A DNA stretch of 64,000 nt from Malus domestica (taxonomy: Eukaryota; Streptophyta; Magnoliopsida; Rosales; Rosaceae): contig NC_091664.1 in the NCBI RefSeq assembly GCF_042453785.1, positions 5,915,001 to 5,979,000 on the forward strand. Reading direction: 5' to 3'. The notes beneath the pieces were generated by a model. It saw nothing but the letters and a program-made list of their open reading frames with translations. It was not told where the DNA came from and ran no database searches. The position numbers and the translations under genes were made by a program. Shown here piece by piece: positions 44,430 through 58,000 of the stretch (position 1 is its first letter; each line of letters begins with the position of its first letter).

Positions 44430-46657
44430 TGATGCGAAATATATAAGCACACAAATTAAACCCTCTTTTTATCAATTGTAGTAAAGTATGTAAGTATGGA
44501 TCGTTCTAGGCCGAGGATTAGGAGGAATTGCTAAATCACTTGGAAACTGACTTGAAAACGTAAAAACAAAGTTTAAAACACTAACTAGACTCAAAGAATG
44601 CAAAACTATACTTTAAAACACTAAAACAAACCAAAAGACTCAAAACAGCCCCTAAACACTCAAAACTACCTTAAACACACAATCTGGGCAGTTTTGGGAC
44701 TCTAACACAAACTTGGAGGAATTTTGGTTTGCTAATGAACTAAAACACTTAAAAACATAATCTAAGACAAGTTCTAATTAAAATGACTCAAAGAAATAAG
44801 ATGGGGTTGATTTTGGACGAAAATAATTAAATTAAGACAAGAACAAAGTAAACAAATTCTTAGACAAATTTAAGTGAATCAAAACAGATTGTAAAATGAA
44901 TTTGAATGAAACTTATGGATGGAAGGCTAGCTAGGAGGTTCTTCTCCACACATGTCACACTTGCATACAAAACGATTTCCAGTTGCTTTTCGATAAGCTA
45001 TGAATACTCAACGCCCCAAATTAACCGTGAATTGCACTAATTAACCCTCAATTTTTCCACAAGTTATTGGATTGGATGATTGCATACGACAACCCAAAAC
45101 ATTCCCTACAAGTTCCCTACATGAATTGCATAATAGAGATACAAGCAAGAATCATTAAGTTCTATGAAAAACATAAGCATTGACGAGGCACTCGTTACTA
45201 TGATTTGCATGAAACTTATGCCAAGAATTTACTTAACGTGATTGTGACTAGCAACCTTCACTACTTGTGAATATAAGTTCATAACGATTAGGTGAAACTC
45301 CCTTATATTCTAGCGTTAAATTCATGCATGAAAATTAAGCGTGCACTCTCAACCAACATACACAAATCATTTTTTATACGATCGGATAAGTAAATTGAAT
45401 TCACAACTTATGAATCACAACTGGATGTAATCAAATCATATTGCAAGTATGAACATGGTTTCGAATCACCCCCTAACTAAGAGGGGTTTAGTTCCTCATA
45501 CTCACAAAGCAAAGATACATAAAATTAGACATTAAAATCAAAGGAAAGAAAACACCTAAAATGCTCCAACTTGGGTAGCAAGTGCATCCAAGAATTCTCC
45601 TTTGCTTGCTTGCGGCAGATTGCTTTGTGGACGGATTTTTGGGTAGTTTTATGATGTAGAATGGATGGGGAATGGTATGGAAATGTTTAGGGTAAGTGTG
45701 GAGGAGTGTTTGAGGGTTGGAGGGTGGTGGAGAACTAGGCAAAGAGGGTGGAAGAAGGTGGAGTGGCTGTTATGTTTTCTAGGCACTAGAATGGTGTTTT
45801 TGGGGTGTTTTGCTACCTAGGGTGAGTATGGACGAATTTCTGTGATGAATGGTGAATATGAGAGTGTGAACCCTTTGTCAAGGGGTGTAAACATGTATAT
45901 ATAGGCCCCAAAAACCTTAGAGAATCAGGTTAGGCTAGGGAGAATGCACGGCAAAGAGTGTATGTGGTGTGCAATGGTCTAAGGGTGAAAATGAAGTGAT
46001 GATGCAAAGTGTGAAGGATAAAATGGAGTGGTCTTGTAGCTAGGGGGCATGAATGATTGTGTACATTGCATAGAGATGGAAAGGGAGGTGAAAATGTGTC
46101 AATAAATGGGTCAAAGGTGCAGCAACATGTGGTACACAAGGCATGAGATTCCAAATGTGAATGATGGAGCATCAATTGGTGCATGTTATGGTTGTGAAAG
46201 TTGTATAAAATTTTGTGGGTGAAGGGAACAAGAGGTATCAAGCAATTAAGTGTAATAATTAGATGAATTGAAGCATGAAATCAGAAATTATGAAGGGGAC
46301 AAGAGTGATCAAGCATGGCATGGGAATCCAAAGGGAATTCTATGTTGTTTTGCATGGCAATGAAGACAAGTTGGGGTGACAAATTTTTGGGCTGAGTTCT
46401 TCATCTTTTGGACCATAATTCTTCACATTCTTGGCCTATTTAGTTCTCAAATTCGTCCATCCACTTTGGCCCAAATATGTGACATGCATTCCAAGCTCCA
46501 TTTTGCTCCAAAATGCTCCAAAATGCATCTTCTTGCCTACTTTGTCCATAAAATCTGAAAACACACGAAAATGACTTTAAACATTAAAATAACTAAGGAA
46601 ACACGACATAAATGCACAAGAACAAGCCAACTAAGTCGCATAAATATGCTCCTATCA
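44430..46657. mobile_element. Solo LTR, Ty3/gypsy-like (2228 bp)
   Basis: Starts TGATGCGAAATATATAAG, ends GCTCCTATCA, and is flanked by the 5-bp TSD ATTAA at 44425-44429 and 46658-46662. TG...CA ends, a 5-bp TSD, no internal domain and no protein-coding sequence indicate a solo LTR left by recombination between two LTRs. Long, A-rich LTRs of this kind are typical of Tat/Ogre-type gypsy elements; that class assignment is an inference. Confidence 0.8.
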
Positions 46658-46709
46658 ATTAACCGTCTAGCATGCGGCGTTAGGCAGATTTTGAAACAGT
46701 GGTTATACG

Positions 46710-47895
46710 CTCGGTATGCAACATTTCTGACATTGTTTTGCAAGTTAAAACACCGTTTTGCAAGTTAATTTGCACGCCGTCTTTTCAAATTTCCGATTGT
46801 TACGAGTCCTTAAGGTAATTGGAAGTTTGGTGACGATTAAATATGATGCGGAATACATGTCATGTTGAAAGGTAGGCATTAACAGAATAACTGCATTTTG
46901 GGAGGTGGATTTCTGTATACCTTACCTGCTTCAAGTGAAAAAGTATTTCTTGCTCAAGATCCCAGTATGTGATCCCATATCCTAACTTTCACCATGATTC
47001 CCCGTGAGAGCACTCCACATACCTTGCTCAACGGAAATGCCAACCACACATTTCTCACGCACTACTCTTTATTACTGGTCACCAGATTGAATAAATCAAA
47101 CGAAAAAATGAGAGCATGATTAAAGTAGGGTGTGTTACAGGAGGAAAATGGTTCATTTGATATCCCTTTTCTAATTTTTCGGTTTTCCGTTGAGTAATTG
47201 TTTTCAGTTTTCATTTTTCTGAAAAGCTAAAAACAATTATCTAACTCGTGTTTATACAAAAACATCATGGATTCGATTCCTAGCGTTGGTGGACCACACG
47301 ATGGTGGACAAAGGAAGGCTGATTTGCCTCTGTAAGTCTTTTTGGCCCCAAAAAATGTGGAATCCCATGACGAAGCATACCCTTTTTTTAAAAAAAAAAA
47401 AATTCTATATAATAAAATATGAAAGTGTCAAACAATAAAAGTCGAGAGAATAGAGCAAATCGAAAGTGTTTACGAGTTGTCGCATGACAATTGTGGATGA
47501 AATAATAGATGGAAATCTTTGAAAATTTGCCGTTGCGGAAAGTAGTTTATTAGTTAAATGTTTAGAGGGTAATTGACTAATAAAAAAGTTTATAATAGAT
47601 AATATCATTTGTTAAAAATAATAATAATAATAATAATAATTCAAGTCGTCTTGTACATGTTGAACGAATTATAGGAACAAACTATTGCAAGTAATCTGGT
47701 TTGGGCCTAACAGGCCCAAATTACACAAATTTTTTGTTTTTTAAAGAAAGAGAGGGGGAAAATGGCGGGAACTCTTCAGGCGCTAAATCTCAAACCCTAC
47801 ACGTATGAAAATTGGCGCCCATCTTTCTCCTTCTATTCCAATCTCTCTCTCTCTCTCTCTGTCTCCGATCCAAATCTCATCAATCAACCGTGGAA
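46710..47895. other. Intergenic region and promoter side of the CDC7-type gene
   Basis: AT-rich, with an (AAT)n microsatellite at about 47615-47640 and a CT tract at 47842-47861 in the presumed 5' leader. No gene recognised. Several short open frames over the leader on both strands are not protein-like. Confidence 0.45.
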
Positions 47896-50800
47896 ATGGC
47901 GACTCGTCCCACCGACTCAGCTCCCATAACCCGGAACGTCTCCGAGTCCAGGAAGGCCTGGCACCTCTTCGCCCTCCTCTTACAACTTCGCCGCCCGACT
48001 CACCTCTCGGAGCTCGCCTCTCGATGCACATTGTTCCCTGCATCGCCTCGCCTAGTCCGATACCTTTGCTCCACCCCGGGCTCTCCTCTCTGCTTATCGA
48101 ACCAGCTCTACGTCACGCCGTCACCCGCTTCCTTAGCAGCTTTCCTCGAGTTCTTTTCACATAGCAGTGCCGGCGATGCAGTGAGAGTCTGCTTGGGGAA
48201 GCGGAAACGGGCCCTTTGGGATTTCGGATTTGGGCGTCCTGCGGCAAAGAGATTAATTGTTGATTTTGGAAATGGTAACTGTTACATTTGATTGTAGTTT
48301 TTGTTTTTGTTTTTTTTTTGGGGATTTAATGTGTTTGTTTGGTAATGGTTGTGATGAACTGCAGGGAATGAAGACAGTAGAGCGCGGAAAGCAGTTGGTC
48401 ATACTCGTTCGAAGGTACGATTAAATTGTTTTTTGGGGGATTTTTGAATTTTGCTTTTTTGATTTTAAATTGTAATCTGGAAATGTTGAACTACCAAAAT
48501 AAAAAGAATCACTTTAATCACGTAATTTGTAATCCTAAGAGAACACAAAATATGTTGAATTTGAGGTTTCCTATTTCGTTTGAAGGGCGATTCTTCAATG
48601 TATAAATAAAGTGAAATAAAACAGATTGCTTATCTGGGAAGCTTGTAATTCAGATCAATTTTTGCAGACACATTCTCATATGGCTGACTACTACATCTGC
48701 AAATACATAAATATGCTACAAAGTTGGATGACACTGACGGTGAACAAATCGATGTTAAATTCTTCGTTATATATCAATTACAGAACTGGACAATCAAGTT
48801 TAGGATTGAATAGTGTTGACCATGTAGAGGATCAAACAGAGGGGACCAATACAATTGTGGAAGTGAAAGTTAACAGACTGGTAATGGATTGTGTCGTCGG
48901 TTTAGAACCAGTTCTTCCAATCATGGCATCTGATGATTTAGTCTTTTATGAAGGAGCTGACATACATGAGATAGACTGCAGTGGGATTTTATGTCTGGAA
49001 GAAATGAAAGAGAACAATATATCACCAGTCGTGGATGAGAATGTAAATGGTAGTTGTAAAGTTACAAATGTTGGACTCGTTGAAGATGAAAGAGTTGTTG
49101 GAGGTGAGGAGGAAGAGTTGTTAGTGGCTTCTCTCATCCCTAATGGAGAAATAGAAAATTTCTCCCAGACAAATATTGCTCTTTATGATATGATGCCTAG
49201 GCGTAAGGTCAAAAGATTGAGAAAGGCGGATTGTGAAGATATGATGCCTCTGAATAAAAAGCAAACAAGAAGACATGAGACCAAGACCATAAGTTCAGCT
49301 ACTGAATTTTCTGTATTGCAAAAGCAATTGTTGATGCCCTCCTCCAAGATGAAGGCGGTTGACAAGGATAAAATGGCTCCGAGACTGCAATCACACAACT
49401 TAGAGCATGATCAGGCTGTTGCCACTCCCAAAGAGAACCAGAAGCGTGAAACAAATCAAAAGCCAATCAGCGTAGTACAGAAATCAAAACGGAATTGTGA
49501 TGACATGCATATTAATGAAAGAAATGGACACCATAAATCTGTTTCTCTTAAGGTATGCTACGCTTCTGAAATATAAATGTTCTCTCTGTTTCAATGAGTG
49601 CAAGTATGCATTTCATTAATGATCTTATACTTAGTAAGCATATGACACTTTGTAGGATCAACCGGAGAAAAAAGAATTTCCAATTTTTGAATCCCATATT
49701 GTAGAAGAAGAAGAAGGTTCAGGTATATAACGATCTGACTATGTTGGATTTTTCGCACCCCTATCAACCTCTTTGTCATTATTGATTTTCTTATTTGTTT
49801 CCCAAACTGTAGGTGGTTATGGCACTGTTTACAGGGCACGGACCAAAAATGACAACAAAAAGGTCGCCATTAAGTGTAAGTAACACATAATTTTTGTATG
49901 TCGATTGTCCTGAGGGTTCAGACTGTTGCCTCTTGTGATGACTCAATCTGCTTGCGTATGCAATACAAATATCTGCTATCTCCTAAAGTCAGCAACCATT
50001 TCTGGTTAGATGTCTTGGTACACTCGTCCGTAATCTTTCACATAAAGTGCATCTCAGTCACATTTGTGAATTATGGCATTGTTTGTTTGAATAATTTAAG
50101 TCAACTTTCCTTTTCCTAGACACTGCTAGCTTTTCACTTAGATATCAAATAAACACCAAGTGAAGGGAAAGGAAACATTTACCCAAATGTTATAGCCAAT
50201 GACAGCCCCCCAACTTTCAGTTATCTAATAAACTTAAACAATCAACTGTTCACTGTCATCACATGCTCCCTTCGTGCCTTTTATGAATCTAAATATGTTG
50301 TAACTTGGCTCATTAATAATGTGTTTTTGTTGATTTATTCTGGATTATTTATGATGTAATTTAGGTGGTAGAATGGAACTAAATTAAGTTGGGTGTGAAA
50401 GCAATTGAAAAAAAAAAAAACTGGAGTTGCAAATCGAAAGTGCTTTGTATTCTGCATATCGTGTACTCCAACCCGTTTAAGGCTTGAAAGGGGTTATAGC
50501 TGCCCCCAGAACCCCCTTCTAGTTAGACTTAAAATGGCATACTCGAAGGGGTTTCAGGTCCAATGGGAAGGGTGTTACTCAAACCCTTTTTAGTTGAACC
50601 CAAAACGAAGTTCCATATCTCATATTTCTTTAACCGCTCTACAGGCCCACATGCTAATGCTCATAAGCATCATGTTAACAATGAGTTAAGGATGCTGGAA
50701 AAATTTGGGTAAGTGTTTAAAGTTTCAAGTACAAAATTTAGAGCTTTGGTGGCAATCATTAGTGAGATTTTACATCCCAGTAAGTTTTGTAATGTAGGGG

Positions 50801-53442
50801 CAAAAACTTCGTGATAAAATATGAAGGCCATATCAAGAATGAAAATTCCAGTTGCTTTGTACTGCAACACGTTGAGCATGATAGGCCTGAGGTGATTATT
50901 GGACATTTTCTTAACTTTTCTGCACTTCTTTTGAAGCTTTTGTTTGACATTGATTTTACTTTTAGGTTTTAAAGCAAGAGATAGGTCTTTCTCACCTACA
51001 TTGGTATGGCTATTGCTTGTTTAAGGCGCTGGCAAGCCTTCATAGACAGGTAACTATTGGTGTTATGCATATTCTAGTAGGATTCAAGAGCTTTTTGTAA
51101 TAGTTTCTAAAATATTTTTTTTGTGCATTCACAGGGAGTCGTACATAGAGATGTTAAACCTGGAAACTTCCTTTTCTCTCGTAAGGCCAACAAGGGTTAC
51201 CTCATAGATTTCAATCTTGCAACGGTTGGTCATACCTGTCCCCACTTTTTACTTTATTTTTAGTTTGTTTCAATAATTTATTTTTCTGTTGCAACCATAT
51301 TGAAATTTGTTGATCTATTAGTGTTTTTTACTCAATATTGATTTTCCTTATTTTGACAGGATTTGCATATGAAGCCTGGAACTCGTAAGCTTTCGTCTCT
51401 TCCATGTAAAACAGATATATTGTTCGCATGTTTTAATTATTGAAACTCAATTTTGTTGTGTTACTGATTATATAGATAATCAAGTGTTAAACAAGTACTA
51501 AATGATGGTTACAAGCATCTACATACCCTTTTGCTTTCAGTTTAATTTCAATCTCCAGACTCTCAATTTTGCAGATCATTATATTTGGAGAATTAGGGAC
51601 AAAAAAACAATTGAATTTTGCTTATATGTGCTAAATGTTTTTTAATTGAGTTTTCTGGTAGAAAGAATGGAAAATTGATGAAGCTAATTTTTGATATTTC
51701 ACAGGCAAATTAAAATCTGGATATGACTATGATGAGAAACTTACAAATGCAAAATCTGTACCTCAAACCCCACTTCAGAAGTTGCCAACTGCTAAGTCTT
51801 TAATAATTGCCAATGGGGAGACCAAAAAAGGTCTCAAATCCACTTTTGATCCGAGGGACTTGAAAAAAAAGGCTCTTAGCCAAATAAAGCCCTACAATTC
51901 TTCGGGTAGCCGGAGCCTAATCAAAAGTCAGGGTGCAGATGGCTCAGGTATAACATCAGTAAAGGATGTGAGTAATATCAGGACTCCTCCAGTAGAAAGG
52001 TTGAGGGAACCTGTGCCATCCCAAGGAAGGAAAGAGCTCATCAACCTAGTACAGGAAGCAATGCAGAGTCAAAACCATATATCATCAGGTGTTTCGGCTC
52101 CTATGAGAAAGAGGATTCCTGCCCCTCCTGGAAATGAGGATGACAAGCTTTTCTATATCACTCCAATGCCTCTGCACTCAACTGGCAATGGTGTTGGTGG
52201 TGCAGATTTGATCAGAAGCAGAGGTTTGTTTCTTTCAGTGACTTGGAGTCTTGGACAATCTGGTTGGACTAGCAAATTTCTTTACTGTTGTTTGTTCATA
52301 TTTTGTCTTAGGGGGTGGAAAGCAAAAGAAAGAAGGTCCTTGTGCTGGAACTAAAGGATACCGAGCTCCGGAGGTGAGGTTCATATGGTTGTTATATTTA
52401 CCTTAGTTTATCCATATAGCCTCAATTTGTCCTGGCATTACACTCTGTAAATCTTGTAACTTTATGCATTGTTGGAATCACACTGGTTATTCGTACTAAG
52501 AAACTTAGCCAAGCAATAACCAACCTTGTGACGCTTTCTAACTTAAGTGTTTAAAAGCATTTACCCCTTCACCCGAGGTCTTGTGTTTGACTCTCCACTC
52601 CCATTCTGGAGTACTTGAGGTGCACATGAAATTGGACCAAATTGTTTGGATAGTTTTTTCTTTTTTTCTTTTTCTACGAAGCTGTTAGATTAATGAAATA
52701 AATTGAGATGGAATCATGATGAAAAACAGTGCCATTTTGATAACTTATGGTAAACGATTGAAACCATCTCTTTCATTTCTTGAATTTTTTTTGTCATAAT
52801 TCTGTGTGGTTTATGCAGGTTCTCTTGAGATCCCCATTTCAAGGCCCCAAGCTTGATATCTGGTCTGCCGGTGTCACTCTACTCTACTTCATGATTGGCA
52901 GAACACCCTTTGGCGGCGATCCTGAACAGTAAACACCCTTGCTTCGATCCAAACGCTTTATGCGTAATCCTAGTTCTCTGTATTCTTTATATAAAATATT
53001 TTGCTAACCATTGCCATGGGTGTTATCAGGAACATAAAGGACATCGCAAAGTTGAGAGGCAGTGAAGATTTATGGGAAGTTGCCAAGCTACACGACCGCG
53101 AATTGTCCTTTCCAGCGGTATTAATCATTCATTACTTCTTCGATCTAGTACATGATATTTCAATCTGCAGAGTCGTTGAAATTGCAAAGTAATATTTTGT
53201 CACAGGGCCTCTATTGTACAGAATCTTTGCCGTCTATCAATCTGCAGGATTGGTGTAGAAGGAGCACAAAGAGGCCGGATTTCTTCAACGAAATCCCGGG
53301 ACCGCTTTTTGATCTTGTCGATAAGTGCTTGGCAGTGAACCCGAGGGTTAGGATAAGCGCCGAGGAAGCACTTCGACATGAGTTTTTTGCTCCGTGCCAT
53401 GAAGAGCTGAGAAAGCTGAGGCTTCAGAGGCAAGTGCTGTAA
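47896..53442 (+). CDS. CDC7: CDC7-type serine/threonine protein kinase
   Basis: Fifteen exons: 47896-48274, 48365-48414, 48668-49552, 49656-49722, 49813-49875, 50645-50708, 50798-50891, 50966-51049, 51135-51224, 51360-51384, 51705-52223, 52312-52373, 52819-52928, 53030-53117 and 53206-53442. All have GT-AG borders and phases fit (938 residues). The first ~450 residues are a plant-specific, poorly conserved extension. Kinase motifs: GGYGTVYRA (glycine loop), VAIK (ATP-binding Lys), [13 protein letters not shown] (catalytic loop), LIDFNLA (DFN where most kinases have DFG), a ~175-residue Ser/Lys-rich insert (exon 11), [13 protein letters not shown] (APE), [20 protein letters not shown]. The large insert before GTKGYRAPE and the end [14 protein letters not shown] fit CDC7/Hsk1, the DBF4-dependent kinase that phosphorylates MCM helicase to fire replication origins. 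No breaks found. Confidence 0.93.
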
Positions 53443-53947
53443 CTTGGAACGCAAGAAATGGCTCCCGTTTTAGATGGACAAAACATCGTTAGGACTAACC
53501 GGCTGGGATTAGAGCTTTGGATTTTAGACAAAGTTGTATCATAATCTCCGGCTCCTACTTTGTCTTGGTAATTTGCGTCAATGAAAAAATGTTGTATAGT
53601 TACAGCCTTGTCACTTTTAAGCGGTGAGAGATTAAATAGTTCGAATTCGTAGTCAACGAGATTTGAATTTAAGATCTCTTATTTACCATCTCATCTCATC
53701 TTTGTTTGCTTTTCACCTGTTGTGTATACTTTTAGGCCCAGTTTGTTATTGGTTTTTTTTTTTTCATCAAAAGTTACTCCACTTTAAAGTTGTTTCAAAA
53801 TAAACGCTCAATTGTTTTAATTTACAGCTGACTATTCTTGAAACACGACAGAATTTTAAAAAAGCACAGCAATCACAAATTGGACCTTAATTTTCCTAGT
53901 AGTTACGTCATTCATATTCAACTCACTGGTGTTTTAAATTCAAACTT
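53443..53947. other. 3' flank of the CDC7-type gene
   Basis: No gene. A short SINE-like relic lies near 53625-53700 (GATTTGAATTTAAGATCTCTTA resembles the SINE at 59768). A T run is at 53752-53764. Confidence 0.45.
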
Positions 53948-54295
53948 TTTAAACTCTACTTGAATCTAACTTTTTAAACTCAACATCACTTTTCAAATTT
54001 AAGGCATTAAAAACTTGTTTGGTAGGATTATTTTCAAAAACTAAACTCAAGACTAACTTAAAAATATAGTATATTCTCTAAAAACACCACAAGTGAGTTT
54101 TTAGAATTTTTAAACTTAAAGTTCACTCATTTATTTTCCCTCTCTCCTCCCCTCTCACTCCAAATCTGTCAAGTTTTAAAATTTAAAAATTTTAAATTTC
54201 ATACTAAACAAGTTTTTGAGTCTTAAAGAAAATTATTTTCAAGAGATGTTCTTAAGAAATGATGAAATTTTTTTAATAGGATATCAAACAGGCCC
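53948..54295. mobile_element. Harbinger-like MITE, second member of the 21599-22202 family
   Basis: Its right end, reversed, reads GGGCCTGTTTGATATCCTATT and is followed by TTA (54296-54298). The inner words (TTGTTTGGTAGGATTATTTT, TTTAGAGAATATACTATA, GAGTGAGAGGGGAGGAGA in reverse) match the element at 21599-22202 in opposite orientation. The left end is eroded or truncated: AACTCTACTTGAATCTAAC is shared, but no clear TSD is left there. Confidence 0.7.
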
Positions 54296-54298
54296 TTA

Positions 54299-55073
54299 GG
54301 TTTTAAACTAACACAATCATTCTCCAATGGTTGGACCTAAAATAAGTTTTTGGTTAAAACTTAAAATTTGGGCAATTTAACCTAAATTCCGGCCAGGGTT
54401 AAAAGGCTAGCTCACCTTATGCACGTGGCAACGCCTAGAAAAATGAAGGCCACAACAAGGCAGCGCCCAATGCTCGAGATGCGCGAGGGCTAATAAGAAG
54501 TGGGGCTCGCTTATGATGAGAATGTAAACGAGCCTAACTGCTCTTTTTCGATTCAACAGTTTTAACTGTTGGATCGTTGGTTGATCTAGTGATCGAGATT
54601 CAAACCTATTTAATTTCTAAATACATGAAATTCAACAGTTGAGATAAAATATAATCAAATCTAACAGTAAAAAAAAAGATATAATGGCCGAAAAATAAAT
54701 CCAGAGCTAAAACAATTAAAAAATTATTTAAATCAAAATTCACTAAAAAAAACTCTATAAATACATTTATATGGGTCGATTTAGTGAATTTTTAACTTAT
54801 ATCGGAATCTATATATTTTTAGGTTAAAATGTTCATAAAAATAAATTATGATAATCTACCTAAATTTTATGTTTGAAAATTTTCTAAAAAAAAATAGTTT
54901 AAATTCATTTTTTAATAATTTCAGGCTAAATTTTTAACCTAAAATTATTTGCGAAAAAAAAAACTATTTCTAGACTAAAATTTTAAATCTTAACCTAAGA
55001 GTTGGATGATAATTGTGAATTTGTGTTCTGGTTATTACGTATCTTTGTATTTAACCAAATTTCATTGGATTCT
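54299..55073. other. AT-rich intergenic DNA, no gene
   Basis: No coding sequence, RNA gene or clear repeat end recognised. Confidence 0.5.
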
Positions 55074-55082
55074 TTTCGATGA

Positions 55083-58000
55083 GGGTGCATTTTTGCTCAC
55101 CCACACTAACTATAGGGTATGCTCACCACCCATTTCAATGCTTGCCATGTGTAATCCACACTAACTCTAGTTAAGCCTCTTTTTTTTTTTCTTTAATTAA
55201 TAGGAGTGAGAATCTACTTTTACTCATTTACTTCCATATATATCCTTTCTTTTTAACATTTTTATTAAAACTTAAAAACTCCCATTTTTGAATACAAACA
55301 GACTCAACTAATTCCAATTTAAAAACATAAACACAAACTTACAACCCCAATGTCGATTACACCTTCATAGTCATTGTTTTCTGTAAACTTCCATGACTTA
55401 GATCCTTACTATTGTATGATCATGTAAGGAGTTTTTATCATAAATAAGATCTGTAACTAGTTGGAGATTATGGTAATCAAAATATGTGTAATCAAACTTT
55501 TATGGTAATTAAAATATGTGAGCTTGATCTTCCATCTGCATATGATTCTAACTTTATATGGATATACGAATCATATCAAATCACTTCGTCAATATCCAAC
55601 AAAAACTAATTTCAGTGACAAAACTAATAGGACAAATGATGTCATTCAAAATACAATTGTTTTATTTGAAACTCGTCAAAATAAAATTGTACAAAAAGCT
55701 AGTCCAAAAAATACAATTGTTTAAGATGAAACTCATCAATATCCAACAAAATACAATTGTTTGAGATGAAACTCATCAAAATGAAATTGTACAAAGCTAG
55801 TAGGGTGAATATTCTCCACTTCAAAGGATGTCATTCCAAAAAAAATTCTCTAAATTCTATTACAACTTGATCTAAGATGTTTATGGATTTGAAAAATTCA
55901 GTTCATGAGTGTTTCCCAAAGGTATTGGTTGAATGTTTGATGTTGATGGATTTGAAAATTTTAGCTGAGGAGTGGTTCCCAGAGGTATTGTTTGAATGCT
56001 TTCTTGCAAATTAATAAAAAGAAAAAAAATTACTTATGAAACTAGAGAACAAAAATATAGTACACTATATATATAGTACATTTAGTGAAGATACAAATAA
56101 ATGAGTAATTGGACATCATGGGACTTATAGCTTGAAATCCAAGTTGGTGATTTTGAATCCCTTGAACACAAGGAACAATTGGAAATCCATAAGGAAAATG
56201 TGTGACTTGACTTACGGGTGCCATATTGAGTTTGTTTTAACTTGGCATTCCAATATGTCCCTAGATACCAATTCCAATTGATCCATCAGAAATATATTAA
56301 AACAATGCTAATGAACAAAAATATAAATAAATAAATAAAACATTCATGACAAAAAATTGCTAAACGTTAAACCTGAGTTTGTGCATATCTTGTTGATAGT
56401 CCGTTCATCTCATATGCATTTGAATTGGATTCTTTAAAAGCTATTAAACAATAAAAATAATAATTACATTGACAAATGCAAATTGTGAATCAAATACTAA
56501 ATAAAAACAAGCCAAATAAGTGCTAACCTTTTCTCTTGTATGGACCTTTCTTTTTAGGTTGATTATATTCCAAAGCACTCTTCATTCTACCTTTACCCCG
56601 ACCTTTGGACTTCTGAACTTTTGGATCTTGGATTTTAAGATTTTTCTCTGCTTCAGTCACATGCTTAACATAATTTACATCATTTGTTCCATCATCTTGT
56701 TCTCCAAAATTGGCATGCTTTTCCATTTTTTTCTCCAACTTTAACATCTCAGATTTCAAAAAACTACATTTTTTGCTATTTTTTGTCCCTTTTGCTATGA
56801 TTCTTTGTGCTATATTAGATAGCTCGCTATAATGAATCAAGGAAGATGAGTCTAAATTATTCATAGCCGGTTCACCATAAGAATCAAATCCAATACCACA
56901 TTTAGCATCCTTGCTCCATCTTTTCAAATAATAATCGGATGGTATACTTGACAAGTCTAAATCATAGTATAACTTTAGAGCGTGTGCACAAAGAATCCCC
57001 TCAAACTTAAACTTTTTTCAACTGCACAAAATTGTTTGATTTGCAAGGTCATACATAAGTGTTCTATTAATTCCTTGTTTTCCTGAGTTCATTACTATGT
57101 ATGTACGTGTTAGCCCATCATCACTTTCTAATTTTAGTAGCCTCAAATTTAAAACTTTCTTAACCTCCTCTTGGAAACAATAAAAAATCTTACTTGTATA
57201 CTGCTTTGTTGCTTCAATCTTCACATTCCAATCAGAATACAAACTACGCCATTTTTGTTTAGTTGCATCTTTTGCTTGCCATTCCTTTTCTTTTCGATCT
57301 ATTACTGCTTTATCATATTGGATGATGAACTCTTGCAGAAGGAGGTTTTGAGCAAAATACTTTTTCAAAAACTTGTTCATGCTTTCAATTCTTTGTGTTG
57401 TTGTCATACCTAAGAAAAAAAATGGAAATTGATCACAGTATAGTGGAAAAAGAAACTTGTGAATAATATGTAAAAATAATATAATAGGAATTGGTCAAGA
57501 GTAATACCTGCACAAAAGTGGTCTCGACCATAAACTTGTGCCCATTTCTCACGTAATAGATATATCCCTTCTAGCCAATCATTTTTTCTCAATTCATAAT
57601 CATCATGTAACTTATTCCAACTTGATTCAAATTCTTCAATAGTCTCCGGATCATATATGCATCTTTTGAACTCTTAAACTCACTAAAAACATGATTCAAG
57701 TTCCTCGCAGCATTCTGATATATGTGCCACAAATAAAGTCCGTGGTGGCAATTAGGAAATACTTCACTAATCGCAACATCGATTGATTAGGCTTGATCTG
57801 GAAATATGGTTCCTGGTGCTTTTCCATCCATGGCTTGTAAAAAGGCCTTGAACAGCCACTCACATGCATCTGATGTCTCTCTATCTAGCAAACCACATCT
57901 GAAAAGTATGGTTTGACCATGATTATTGATATCAACTACTGGGCCACACACCATATTATATCTATTCGTTTTGAATGTCGTATCAAAACACACAACATCA

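Larger units (their letters stand above)
43812..46705. repeat. Foldback-like TAGGCGG repeat with nested insertions
   Basis: A repeat with related ends in opposite direction: GGTTCTAAAAGACGTTAGGTG on the left, and CTGTTTCAAAATCTGCCTAACG read inward from the right. It is full of CTAGGCGG/TCTAGGCG words at 43850-43910 and 44325-44385. Inside it sit an Au-type SINE (43943-44102) and a solo LTR (44430-46657). The original repeat was only about 480 bp. Class unknown. Confidence 0.5.

Noticed and set aside
49898-50593. Small frames in CDC7 introns as extra exons or nested genes
   Set aside because: They lack protein-like features, and the flanking kinase exons splice in frame without them.
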